Below, piece by piece: positions 54,814 to 64,000 of a stretch of DNA of 64,000 nt (its first letter is position 1; each line of letters opens with the position of its first letter). Where the stretch lies: contig CM077163.1 of the NCBI GenBank assembly GCA_039583875.1, forward strand, positions 110,741,213 to 110,805,212. Reading direction: 5' to 3'. The stretch comes from Platanthera guangdongensis. Taxonomy: Eukaryota > Streptophyta > Magnoliopsida > Asparagales > Orchidaceae. The position numbers and the translations under genes were made by a program. The notes under the pieces were generated by a model that ran no database searches, was not told the DNA's origin, and was given only the letters and a program-made list of their open reading frames with translations.

Positions 54814-56386
54814 TGTTGGAACACCCTATTACTAATTTGGGTCAGGATCACTATGTCTTTAGGAAACATGTCTTTGACCTCATTGTATAGATCTAAAGGT
54901 CAATTAGGATTGAGCTTAAGGGTTAGTAGTTAGGTTTGGAAGCTGCCCTCAAGACCAAGGTTTTTCAGTTTGGAGACTAAGTCATTTCGTCGAGCTCAGT
55001 ACGACGAATCGTCGAACTCCAATCGACGATCGTCTAGCTCATTTCGACGGATCGTCGAACTCCATTCGACGATCACTGAGCTCAACTTCAACAAATCGTC
55101 GAACTCCATTCGATGATCTTCAAGCTCAGTTCGACGATCTTGACTCCAGTATTGATTCTCTATCTCTGAGCTCAGTTCGACGATAGTTGAGCTCAGATCG
55201 ACGATCTCTATTGCTGTCTAAGTCCAAATCGCTGAGCTCAGTTCGACGTTTTTCTGAAGAGTTAAATGATTTTCAAGATTCAAATTCAGAATAGTTAATG
55301 AGTTATTATCAGCAATTAATTCAGAAGATCTTGTAGCCATTTTCATTTATTCTGGACCAAGTTTCAAGAGATTATCAAGGAATGTTTCTTTGGACTTTCC
55401 CCCAGAAGACAATTGCAATTAAGGAAGTCAATTAATGACAGGCTAATGACTATTCTGGACAGAGGATCATTTCTAAGGAATAAAAGATAGGTTTTTTGAA
55501 TCTCTCTTACAGCACAGATAAGCAGAACAAGAAAAAGAAGAACAATTCATTCTCTGCAACAACTTTTCTCTGGAACAACATCTTTCTCAACACCAACTGT
55601 TCACAAGAGAAAAAGAGAGAGAGATGTAGACATTCTCTGTCTAAAAGAATTCATACAAGAACACACAACCAAGGAGATCAACCAACTGAAATCTTCAGAT
55701 CTCTGTTAATTTAAGTGTTCAAGGCCATCATCATTCAAGACTCCAGACACCTAACATTTCAGCTGTTGCTGAAATTATCATTTGCTGGAGATCAATTTCT
55801 GAAGGCCTATCACCCTACAGCAAAGCTTCATTTCCTGAACATCTCAAGAACTCAGGGGGAGCTTTGACAACATCAATATCCACATAGTCTTCTCAGCTGC
55901 TTTAAGAAAGAGAAGACTTCCATCACTCTCTCATCCCCATATCTGTAAAGGGTTTTTCAAACTCCCTTCAAAAGTTTGTGTGTGGCTTTTGAGCACCTTA
56001 TCAAAAGCTCATTGGTGGCAAGACACCTGATCAAAAAATCTGATTTAGTTTTTGAGCATCTTATCAAAAGCTCATTGGTGCCCACGACACCTGATCAACT
56101 CATCCTGCAGTGGATTCCTACCTAGGGTGGTAGAAGAGTGGATGTACCCAAGTTTAGGGGAACCACTATAGCTCCTTGGGTCTTCTGGTTGCTTTTCTTT
56201 ATTTTTATTTCTGGCTGTGATCTGTGATTAGTTTCTTTTGTAGATTGTGAGTAGATAGGTTATGTGATTAGATTTAATATTTGCTTCCCTGTTCACTCAG
56301 ATTACAACAACGGTTGTAAAAAGTTTTTAAGCACCATACTCTATTCACCCCCCTCTAGAGTATATCAGATCTAACTCGCACTTTCA
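54814..56386 (+). repeat. E11 3' LTR
   Basis: It is 1573 bp against 1595 bp for the 5' LTR. Most of the difference is a missing dyad-array unit near 55230. It ends CTCGCACTTTCA before the TAAAC duplication. Small frames inside are noise. Confidence 0.95.
54985..55250. repeat. dyad array in the E11 3' LTR
   Basis: The same units as at 44294-44590, with one unit fewer: the GAGCTCAGTTCG copy is joined directly to the following ACG. Confidence 0.87.
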
Positions 56387-57705
56387 TAAACTATCACAAC
56401 ACAGTACAAAAAGAAAAAGGGCAACCAGACAACACAAGAAATTTTATGGTGGTTTACCAAACTGGGTACATCCACTCTTCTACCACCCTGGTAGGAATCC
56501 ACTAGCAGGTTTTTATCAGGTGACTCTCACCACAAGATCTATTTGCAGGGAGATCTCACAACCCTTTAGGCTTTTGATCAGGTGCCCAAAAACCAACAAT
56601 AAACTTTTGAAGGGAGTTAATAAACCCTTTATACAATGAAAGAAAAGTTGATGATGTCTTCTATTTTTCTCTAAACAATAGAAAAGACAAAAGTGGATCT
56701 TTCTTGTCAAAGCTCCCCCTGAGATGTCGAGTAGTTCAGGAAGGAAGGAAGCTTCGCTTCATGGTGTAGGTCTTCAGATTGATGTTGATCTCCAGCAGGC
56801 TTTTTAGACTAATTGTATTCGATGTCTCTTGAAAGCTTAGAGAAGATTTGCTGATGATGAAGATAGAAAGAATTTTCAGACTACTGAAACTTTTTGTGTC
56901 TGCCCGTGTGACTAGATTCTCTAACTTCTCATTTTTATCTTGTATTTTTGATAGCAGATCATCCTTCTCTATATCTCTTCTGAATGTGAATTTTTACTCC
57001 TTGATTGACTGCTGAATTCTTAGAACTTGGACAAACGGCTAGAAGGGTATTAATTTGATTCCTCAACCGTCCCAGTTATTAAGCCGAATTTTTAATCTAT
57101 GAAATCCAGTAATTAATGTTGCCAATGAATGACTATATTCATAAGAATATATGCATTTAATTACTCAGAGCAATATAGGTAACAATATATTAAATCAGCC
57201 TCGGTCAATCTGAAAATGAACTGCAGAGAAGGAAATACTGAACTAACAGATTTCGTCGACCTTAGAACAGATTTCGTCGACCTGAACTCAAAGTTCGTCG
57301 AGCTGAGAAATCATCTTCGTCGACCTGAGCTCAGCGAACATCAATCTAGAAATATCTTGTTAATTCTAAGATCCAAGTTCATCGATCAGAGAATCTATCT
57401 TGAGGGAAGAAATCGTCGACCTGAGCTCGAATATTGTCGAGCTCAACTCAGAGAAAGAACTCTGAGTTCGTCGATCCGAGATCGACGATTGTCGAGCTGA
57501 GTTTGAAGAACTTCGAACTAATAATCTGAACTTTGAATTCTTCTAAGTCTGAGTCTCTTGAAGTCCACTACAGGCTGGTCCATGAAGCATGATTCTAAAG
57601 ACTAGCCTAAACTCTAGGACTGACAAACTTGACCCTAGCTATACAAGGTCGATCAAAACATTCTAATAGTGAACCTTAACCCAAATCAAAACTAGGGATC
57701 CAACA
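56387..57705 (-). repeat. E10 3' LTR, outer piece
   Basis: It resumes after the TAAAC duplication and ends at CCAACA (57705). On the minus strand this is the LTR start TGTTGGATCCC, directly after the polypurine tract at 57706-57719. It contains AGGAATCCACTAGCAGG and the CAGGTGACT stretch, also present in E12. Dyad repeats lie at 57245-57510. Confidence 0.85.
57245..57510. repeat. TCGTCGACCTGAGCTC dyad array in the E10 LTR
   Basis: Units such as TTCGTCGACCTGAGCTC, ATCGTCGACCTGAGCTCG and TTCGTCGATCCGAGATCGAC, about nine in number. These are related to the E11 motif but with CTGA in place of CTCA beside the TCGA core. Confidence 0.85.
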
Positions 57706-57719
57706 ATCTCCCCCTATTT
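57706..57719 (-). other. E10 polypurine tract
   Basis: The minus strand reads AAATAGGGGGAGAT, adjoining the LTR start TGTTGGATCC. Confidence 0.82.
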
Positions 57720-57869
57720 GGGTAAGGTCACTAATAAACAAAATATTAGAAATAATCACAAAGCAAGACAACAAAATCTGGCAGAAAATAAAAAATCTAC
57801 CAAATATATACAAGTGCTTTGTGACAAATTAACATAAATAGTTCATAAAATAAACTAATCAAAAAGTTA

Positions 57870-58536
57870 TTTAGGTTTCTTAGAGTTGTCTTTCTCAGCT
57901 TTCTCAGAAGGTTGTCTGAAGATAATTTCCCTATTGGGATTGGCAGCTTCTTTCTTAGACATTATCATATCAGCTGCTCCAATAATGTTGCAAGAAGTTG
58001 CTCTTAGAACAACTACTTCTGGGTGAAGACTCATGCAAGCATCTACATTGAAAAACTGAATTGCTTTATCATACCTTTTAGCTCTTCTTTCCTATAGTAA
58101 GACATGGTAGAATATTGAGAGGGATCCTTACCTTCTTCTTTAGCTTTGTTAATCAAAGATAGTCTAATTAGCTCTTGAAATCTGACCATTTTAGTAGTGT
58201 TCTCCTGTTCAGGATCAACGAAAGGAATTGGTGGAGATTCGGGCCTTTTAGGACTGCTGTCGTTCTTTGATTCACCATGAGTTTTTGAAGGAATCTTTAG
58301 CTCTGTAGTTCAAGGTGAATTGCCTCTTATAGAGTGCTGCTGGTGTTGATGCCTGTTGCTCTGAGAATCTGGCTTGGAATGTCTTTGATATGTTTTAGTG
58401 ATTGGAGTTAATCTATGAGACACTTCTAGAGGCCCCCGCAGATGGACGAGGAGGAGGATCCTTTCTGAGTTGCTTATGAGGGTACCTATATTTCTCATCT
58501 TCTTCCTTTCCTTTTGTTCATTCTTAGATAATCACA
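57870..58536 (-). pseudogene. E10 extra ORF, decayed C-terminal part
   Basis: After the main open frame is lost at 58537, remnants of the same protein are still readable. Near 58080-57880 (minus) they read RRAKRYDKAIQFFNVDA, MSLHPEVVVLRATS and KKEAANPNREI, matching the E11 C-terminal motifs ERYMELHPEAVVPRPK and KKEALNPNREIKL. Stops and shifts fill the stretch between. This shows that the two elements share the whole ORF, including its C-terminus. Confidence 0.65.
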
Positions 58537-60705
58537 TCAACTGAGGCATACTAGGATAAGGAGTAATCTTATGCAATATGTAATAGGTGTGTCGACAGTT
58601 AAATTAGGCTTAGGAACAGCCTTAGGAATAACTTTTCTCTTCTTAGGTATCTTTTTCTTAGATTTTGGTTCATCAAAGTCTTCAAAATCATCATCATCAT
58701 CATCGTTATTATCATCAGAAGAACTAGGAGGATTATCATATAAGTCATCAATCTCTTTCAATGCTTCCTTGGAGATTTGCCACTCAGCCTTAGGTAGCAC
58801 TTGAAATTCTGGAACTTCTGGATTAGGAACACTTTCAACAACAATTTGATTTTCATCTTCTTTTTCCATATCTGCAAACATAATGTAATCCAAGTATGGC
58901 ATTGGGGACTCAGCCCACATGCGAGGAGGAGGACTGCACACCTCTTCAATAACTAGTATTTCTGAGATCACAGGGGCTGCCAAACTTGCCCTTATTTGGT
59001 CCATAACTTCTGGACTTACTGGAGCAGAATAACATACAATAGCTTTGGAGAAAACTTGCTCAGGAAGAGGAAGAGAATGATAAAGAGTATCAAAATCTCT
59101 TAATAAATCAGATAAGTCCATAGAAGTGACTAGGTAAAAGAATGGTGCAGCTGCCAAAGGTTCTGTAATCTCAACATCATTGAGCTCAATATCAAATGCT
59201 GAAGGATCTGCCTCAAGAAATTCTAATAGCTCTGTATCTGTATATTCACTTTTTGTAACTACTATATCCATATGTACATCTGATATTGCTGCTGCTGCTA
59301 CTGCTGCTGGAGGAGAAAGAGCTGGAACTTCTTCACAGGACATCTCCTCCTGTCTGGTTTCAGAGGGTCCTGAAGCCTGGCCCCCAGAAGAAGAAAGGAC
59401 AGAGGGGGCAGCAGCCAAGAGAGCAGAGAGGGAGGAGATGGAATCGGCAAGAGGGGCAATTGCCTCTACTATGAGATTCCTGAGGATTGGAGTGATGAGC
59501 TCTAGGATATTAGATATGGATGGAGTATCCAATTGCACAAACTCAGAAGGTGTCTGAGTAGATACAGATGGATGGATGATGGAGGATGAAATTAAAGGTG
59601 GAGTATCAGTCATGATTTCATCTGTAGATGATGGAATATGGTGAGGAGATGATGTTAGTAAGTCCAATGATGGAAGTGGTATGCAATCAAGGTGAGGTGG
59701 TAATGGAGATGAAGGTGGTGTGATGTGTTCTGGAGATACAAGGGGTGTTGGTTGATGCACTGGTGAGGCAGGTGGTGTTGGAGATTGAAGTTGTGATGTT
59801 GAGGCAGTGGATGGTTGTTGGAGGGGAGTTGATGAAGGAAGTGAAACCTGTGTGTCAACAAGGTGAGGTGGAGATTGTTGTTGAGAGGGAGGTGATGGAA
59901 TCCTGATGTAGGGAATTTCTTTTGGAGGGGGAGGAGTGGCTATTACTAACCTTGTGTCCTCAGAAATTCTGGAAGAGGATGAAGCCCTGGATGGCTTAGT
60001 GATGGTCCTCTCACATTTGCCAAATAAGGCACAAGTCAACCTCTTGGATGCATTGATGAATATGGTCTGAGAGACAAGTGATTCAGATGCCTTTTCCTGG
60101 AGGAAAATCCCTAGAATCCTCCCCAAATAGACTTTCTTCTTAGTATTCTTCTTTTTGATTAAATCAAATAATATCTTTCCCCAGTGTACTGCCTTCTTGT
60201 TCACTATAGCACACATCACCAAAAACTGGTGCCTGGTAATGTAATCATGGGTAGTATGCTTGCACAATAAGACTTTTCCCACAACATCAGCCAAAAACTT
60301 ATACTCAGCAGATAAATTTTTCTTTAATAATTTGTTAGGGTTTTCCTCAAAGTCACCCATTTTTAGCAGCATATCATCATACTCTGAACTGTCTATTTCT
60401 ATATCTTCTTCTCCATTATTAAGACGGAAAATTTCAGATAGAATGGCAGGAGTAAGAATAACCTGTTGTCCTGCTATTGTTCCTGTCATTGTCTCAGCAT
60501 CAGGTGTGGTTGAAGTATATACCCATTCCTTTATTTCAGCTGCTGACAACTTCATCTTTGTGGTCATGAACTTATTTAACTGTTGTTCTTCCAATAACTG
60601 CAGTATATCCATGAATATTTGATCAAAATGTTGGAAGGAGTCAAAATCAATGCCAAACCCAGTATCGAATTTCATGCTTGTGAGAGAGTTTGCTTGAATC
60701 GCCAT
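58537..60705 (-). CDS. E10 extra ORF after RNase H (SIRE-type ORF, env-like by position)
   Basis: A start at ATG 60705 (MAIQANSLTSMKFDTGF) is favoured because it matches E11 and follows the putative acceptor; the frame opens at 60723. It holds about 720 codons without a stop. The N-terminal domain (to about residue 235) reads FMDILQLLEEQQ, ILTPAILSEIFRLNNGEED, NPNKLLKKNLSAEYKFLADV and FINASKRLTCALFGKC. The middle is rich in Pro, Ser, Thr and Gln, then Ala/Ser. An acidic run of Asp/Glu (about residues 675-690) precedes a lysine-rich stretch KSKKKIPKKRKV, which could act as a nuclear signal. No membrane segment is evident. A frameshift near 58580 alters its end. Confidence 0.82.
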   Translation of the reverse strand: MAIQANSLTSMKFDTGFGIDFDSFQHFDQIFMDILQLLEEQQLNKFMTTKMKLSAAEIKEWVYTSTTPDAETMTGTIAGQQVILTPAILSEIFRLNNGEEDIEIDSSEYDDMLLKMGDFEENPNKLLKKNLSAEYKFLADVVGKVLLCKHTTHDYITRHQFLVMCAIVNKKAVHWGKILFDLIKKKNTKKKVYLGRILGIFLQEKASESLVSQTIFINASKRLTCALFGKCERTITKPSRASSSSRISEDTRLVIATPPPPKEIPYIRIPSPPSQQQSPPHLVDTQVSLPSSTPLQQPSTASTSQLQSPTPPASPVHQPTPLVSPEHITPPSSPLPPHLDCIPLPSLDLLTSSPHHIPSSTDEIMTDTPPLISSSIIHPSVSTQTPSEFVQLDTPSISNILELITPILRNLIVEAIAPLADSISSLSALLAAAPSVLSSSGGQASGPSETRQEEMSCEEVPALSPPAAVAAAAISDVHMDIVVTKSEYTDTELLEFLEADPSAFDIELNDVEITEPLAAAPFFYLVTSMDLSDLLRDFDTLYHSLPLPEQVFSKAIVCYSAPVSPEVMDQIRASLAAPVISEILVIEEVCSPPPRMWAESPMPYLDYIMFADMEKEDENQIVVESVPNPEVPEFQVLPKAEWQISKEALKEIDDLYDNPPSSSDDNNDDDDDDFEDFDEPKSKKKIPKKRKVIPKAVPKPNLTVDTPITYCIRLLLILVCLS

Positions 60706-60711
60706 TATTTC

Positions 60712-60730
60712 CTGCAAAAACAAGAAAGAT
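60712..60730 (-). promoter_or_regulatory. putative splice acceptor for the E10 extra ORF
   Basis: The minus strand reads GATCTTTCTTGTTTTTGCAG, then GAAATA and the start ATG. It has a strong pyrimidine tract and sits in the same position as in E11. Confidence 0.52.
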
Positions 60731-61084
60731 CAAGTGTAAGAGAATTTTGAAGGCACGAGATTTAGCTCGAAGAAAAACTCTATTATAAGGTTTTTATAAA
60801 ATGAAACGGCGAGCTCCGTCCTGCGGAAATAAAAATTCTTCGATCTCAGGTCGACGCATGCTGAATGTTTGTCGATCTCAGTTTGAAGAGGAGGGAAAAT
60901 AGTTCGTCGATCATAGGTTGACGAAATATTTTCGGAAGCAAGTTCGTCGATCTCAGGTCGACGAAAAAAGACTTCACATCAAGATATCGTCGATCTTAGG
61001 TCGACGAAAAATCTCAAGAAGATTTCTTAGCTCGTCGATCTCCGTTCGAGGAACTTTGATAAATTCTTCGACCATAGATAGAAA
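60731..61084 (-). other. E10 spacer between RNase H and the extra ORF, with dyad repeats
   Basis: No gene is seen. GTCGATCTCAGGTCGACG-like units occur about six times between 60836 and 61080. Placement matches the E11 spacer, but the centre of the motif differs (ATCTCAGG in place of AACGGAGC). Confidence 0.83.
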
Positions 61085-62899
61085 TTAAATTAAAGCCTCT
61101 CCATTGATCATACCAAGCTGATTCATAAAGAACAAATGGTTCCTCTCATCCAAAGGTTTGGTGAAGATGTTTGCTCTTTGCAAATAAGAGTAGATATAGA
61201 TAAGCTTAATTTTATTTTTGTCCACACAATATCTGATGAAATGATGCCTTATTTCTATATGTTTAGTTCTACTATGATGCACTGGATTTTGTGCAATGGA
61301 AACTAAACTTGTATTATCACATAGTAAGGTTGAATTATTTAAGTTGAAACCATAATCTAGGAGTTAGTTCTTAATCCACAGTATCTGGGAACAACAACTG
61401 CCAACTGCTATGTACTATGCTTCTACAGTTGAAGTAGACATAGATGTCTGCTTTTTGCAAAACTAAGACACTAGTCTAGCACCAAGGAACTGGCATGTCC
61501 CTGAGGTGTTTTTTTTGTCCACTCTACATCCAGTAAAGTCAGCATCTGAGGATCCAGTCAACTCAAACTCTAACTCAGTTGGATACCAGAGTCCTAGATT
61601 AGGACAACCCTTTATATATCTTAAAATCCTTTTTAGAAAAGTAAGGTGGGATTCTTTAGGGTTCACCTGGAACCTAGCACAAAGACATGTAACAAACATT
61701 ATGTCTGGCCTACTTGTTGTGAGATATAATAACGACCCAACAATGCCCCTATATAGTTTTTGATCAACAAGCTTGCCATGTTCATCAGAGTCAATCACAA
61801 CATTAGAATACATGGGTGTTTTCTTTGCTGAGGCATCTGACATCCCAAACTTTTTGATTAGCACCTTAGTATACTTGGACTGGGATATGAAGATGCCATC
61901 AGTTAGTTGCTTCACTTGGAGGCCAAGGAAGTAAGAGATCTCACCCATGCTACGCATTTCAAACTTGGAATGCATTAGATCAGAGAACCTCTTGCATAGT
62001 TTGGAATCCGTAGAGCCAAAGATAATGTCATCTACATAAATTTATACTAATAAGATTTGATCCTTATGATGTATAGTGAACAATATCCTATCTACTATGC
62101 CCCTAGAGAATTTATGCACTAGAATAAAGCTGGCTAAGGTTTCATACCAAGACCTTGGAGCTTGATTTAGACCATAGAGAGCTTTATGCAATTTAAAAAT
62201 ATAAGAGGGATGAGTAGGAGAGATAAAACCTAGTGGTTGCTCTACATAAACTTCTTTTTTAAGTTCACCATTTAAGAATGTACTCTTGACATCCATTTGA
62301 TATACTTTGAACTACTTGTAGGAAGCATAAGCAAGGAAGATTCTGATTGCTTCCAGCCTTGCAACAGGTGCAAATGTCTGGTCATAGTCAATGCCTTCTT
62401 CTTGTCTATAGCCTTGAGAAACTAGCCTTGCCTTGTTCCTGATGATATTATCTTAGGCATCTAGTTTATTTCTGAATACTCATTTAGTTCCAATGACTGG
62501 GTAGTCTTTGGGTTTTGGAACTAAATCCCAAACTCTATATCTCTCAAACTGGTTGAGCTCCTCTTGCATTGCAGTAATCTAGTATGGATCTTGCTCAGCA
62601 TCTTTTATGGATTGGGGCTCAGTTTGAGATATGAAGCAGGCATGCATCAAGTCTTGGTTGAGTTGATGCCTGGTATGCACACCTACAGACATGTCTCCAA
62701 TCACCTGAGATACAGGATGATCTCTAAGTGTGACAAACTCAGTAGGTGGAGTTGGTTCAGCAACAGCTTGGGGAATTAATTCCTCTTGTGGAATTATGTG
62801 AGCTGTTGTTGGTTCAACATCCACTTCAGTGGATTCAACTTCACTGTCTTTATTTATATGTGGAGAGAGATGTGCAACAGTCTCATTTGTGAGGGTCAA
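61085..62899 (-). pseudogene. E10 pol: linker, reverse transcriptase and RNase H
   Basis: The acidic linker (EVESTEVDVEPTTAH) leads to the RT start QTEPQSIKDAEQDPY. RT blocks: [32 protein letters not shown], then a stop just before YVDDIIFGS (about 62010-62040). The next open part is [15 protein letters not shown] and YLTTSRPDIMFVTCLCARFQ, and RNase H GSSDADFTGCRVDKKNTSGTC. Another break lies near 61463. The end [20 protein letters not shown] and [12 protein letters not shown] is at 61085-61282. The domains are the same as in E11 but are scattered over several frames. Confidence 0.87.
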
Positions 62900-63228
62900 C
62901 TCATCAAACTACTCACACAAGTGTGGTACCTGCAAAATTTCACTGGTAGAAGGATTCTTCTCCTTGTAAGACATGTTAGTTTCATCAAATGATATATATA
63001 CAATATCTTCTGTTTTCATAGTAGATTTATTATATACCATACATCTCTTACTGACTTGGGAATATCCTAGAAAAATTCCCATTGCAGCCTTGGTTTCAAA
63101 CTATCTAAGATATTTCTTGTCATTGTTATAAATGTAGCATAAACAACTAAAAATTCAAAAGTAATCTACTTTAGGTTACTTCCCTTTAAGTAATTCATAG
63201 GGTGTGAAAGAAAAGGGAGACTAATCTC
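62900..63228 (-). pseudogene. E10 pol: integrase C-terminal remnant
   Basis: The minus strand reads TPYELLKGK, then PKVDYF, CLCYIYNNDKKYL and GIFLGYSQVSK, matching E11 integrase (TTYELLKGKKPKVDYF, GVFLGYSMISK) with several stops. It is cut at about 63228 by E12. Confidence 0.78.
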
Positions 63229-64000
63229 TGGTTAACTCTAGAGGGGGGGGGGGTGAATAGAGTTTATTAAAAATTCCTTTAAAACTATTTACAGTTATAA
63301 AATATGTGATATAATAATAGCTAAGAGAGGTTAACCTTGTAGGAATCCACTATAGGTTTTGATCAGGTGACTGCCACCATAATATCTATTTGAAGGGAGA
63401 TATTGCAACTCTTTGAGCTTTTGATCAGGTGCCCAAAAACCAAACTCAAGTCTTTTGGAAGGTGACTTGTGAACCAGGTTAAATTTTGAAGGGATTTAAA
63501 ACCCTATGCAGTGGGGTGATGAGTAAAGTGATGCTAGTCTTCTCTTTTCTCAAAAGCACTTTGAGAAGACTTTGTGTGGATTCCAGATCTTGTCAAAGCT
63601 CCCCTTGAGATGTACAGTTGTTTAGGATTGAGAAGCTTTGTTCAGGAGTGAGTAGGTCTTCAGCTTGTGAAAAATAGATCCAGAAACTTTAGACAAATGA
63701 ATCTATATTGTCTCAGCAAAATTCTGGAAGGAGGAGATGAAGAAGAATCTTGATCAATTTGTGTTGTTCTTCTTCTATCTTCTTGAGAGCAAAGTAAGAG
63801 ATGTCGATTTTGAGCTGCTGTATAGTTTTCTGCTCTTGCTAAGAATATCTCTCTATAATTTTTGCTCTGAAAGAATTATGTTCCTGTTCTCAGTCTCTAT
63901 GTGTTTTTCTTAAGAATACTATTCTCTGTATATTCTCTGAGACAACCAATCTTCCTTCGAAATTTGAATCACTACAATTAATGCCTTGCTGGAAAACTGG
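63229..64000 (-). repeat. E12: edge of a SIRE-like LTR inserted in E10 integrase
   Basis: The first bases on the plus strand are TGGTTAACTCTAGAG, then an 11-G run and GTGAATAGAG, the SIRE-like LTR end on the minus strand. AGGAATCCACTATAGG and TTTTGATCAGGTGACTGCC match the E10 LTR at about 56490-56530. The rest to 64000 shows no coding domain. The exact left edge could be off by up to 20 bp. Confidence 0.72.

Larger units (their letters stand above)
44128..56386 (+). mobile_element. E11: complete SIRE/Maximus-like Ty1/copia with extra ORF
   Basis: LTR 44128-45722, PBS, gag, protease-integrase, RT-RNase H, spacer, extra ORF, polypurine tract, LTR 54814-56386. Perfect TAAAC duplications flank it (44123-44127 and 56387-56391). 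Length is 12.26 kb. Coding parts have around a dozen stops or shifts. The lineage call rests on the extra ORF after pol, on large gag and on LTR end motifs. Confidence 0.94.
43997..63228 (-). mobile_element. E10: SIRE/Maximus-like Ty1/copia, 3' part, minus strand, containing E11
   Basis: On the minus strand from right to left: end of integrase, RT, RNase H, a spacer with dyad repeats, an extra ORF of over 700 codons, polypurine tract, and 3' LTR (57705 to 43997, split by E11). The 5' part is cut by E12 at about 63228. Domain order and extra ORF parallel E11, but the two differ enough to be separate families or old copies. Confidence 0.85.

Noticed and set aside
1..64000. Host protein-coding gene, tRNA or rRNA gene
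   Set aside because: Every longer frame matches a retrotransposon domain or a repeat shadow, and the tRNA-Met-like pieces are 12-13 bp primer sites only.

Overview
The window looks like a block of plant (angiosperm-type) intergenic heterochromatin. It consists almost entirely of LTR retrotransposons nested in one another, and I found no host gene, tRNA, rRNA or CRISPR. The plant assignment rests on Ty3/gypsy chromoviruses with chromodomain-like integrase tails, a Tat-like gypsy with a second RNase H, SIRE/Maximus-like Ty1/copia elements with an extra ORF after pol, a TRIM, and initiator tRNA-Met primer binding sites (TGGTATCAGAGC-like) throughout.

Layout, named E1-E12. E1 (1-2584, +) is the 3' end of a copia element. 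It sits in the gag of E2, an old chromovirus (2585-4358 and 25426-29396, +). E2 is split in its RNase H region by E3, a chromovirus on the minus strand (4359-25425), and the right LTR of E3 is split by E4, a young, nearly intact chromovirus (14470-24462, +, TSD GGCTT). E2 lies in the gag of E5, a SIRE-like copia (29397-33082, -). E5 lies in E6, another copia (33083-37170, -), and E6 lies in the RT of E7, a Tat-like gypsy (37171-37909 and 42142 to about 43956, +). E7 is also split by E8, apparently a solo LTR (37910-42141, TSD TTATG), which contains E9, a 506-bp TRIM. On the right, E10 is a SIRE-like element (about 43997-63228, -) whose 3' LTR is split by E11, a complete SIRE-like element (44128-56386, +, TSD TAAAC). 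E12 (63229-64000) is the edge of one more LTR inside the integrase of E10.

How the parts work: each element encodes, or once encoded, Gag (particle), protease, integrase, reverse transcriptase and RNase H. Copia elements have integrase before RT; gypsy elements have it after RNase H. Most copies carry stops and frameshifts. E4 is the least damaged, with one stop seen in gag and one in pol.

Three things stand out. (1) LTRs of at least seven elements from both superfamilies carry dense arrays of short palindromes, mostly with a TCGA core (GTGTCGAC AC, ACTCGAGT, CGTCGAACTCAGCTCGACG) or GACACGGGCGTGTC. The arrays also recur inside SIRE-like internal regions, including translated gag. (2) The three chromoviruses each have a possible short GT-AG intron (74, 75 and 85 bp) exactly at the gag/protease junction. 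(3) In both SIRE-like elements the extra ORF is preceded by a polypyrimidine-GCAG acceptor, as expected for an env-like spliced subgenomic RNA. All alignments were made by eye; nothing here was computed or searched.
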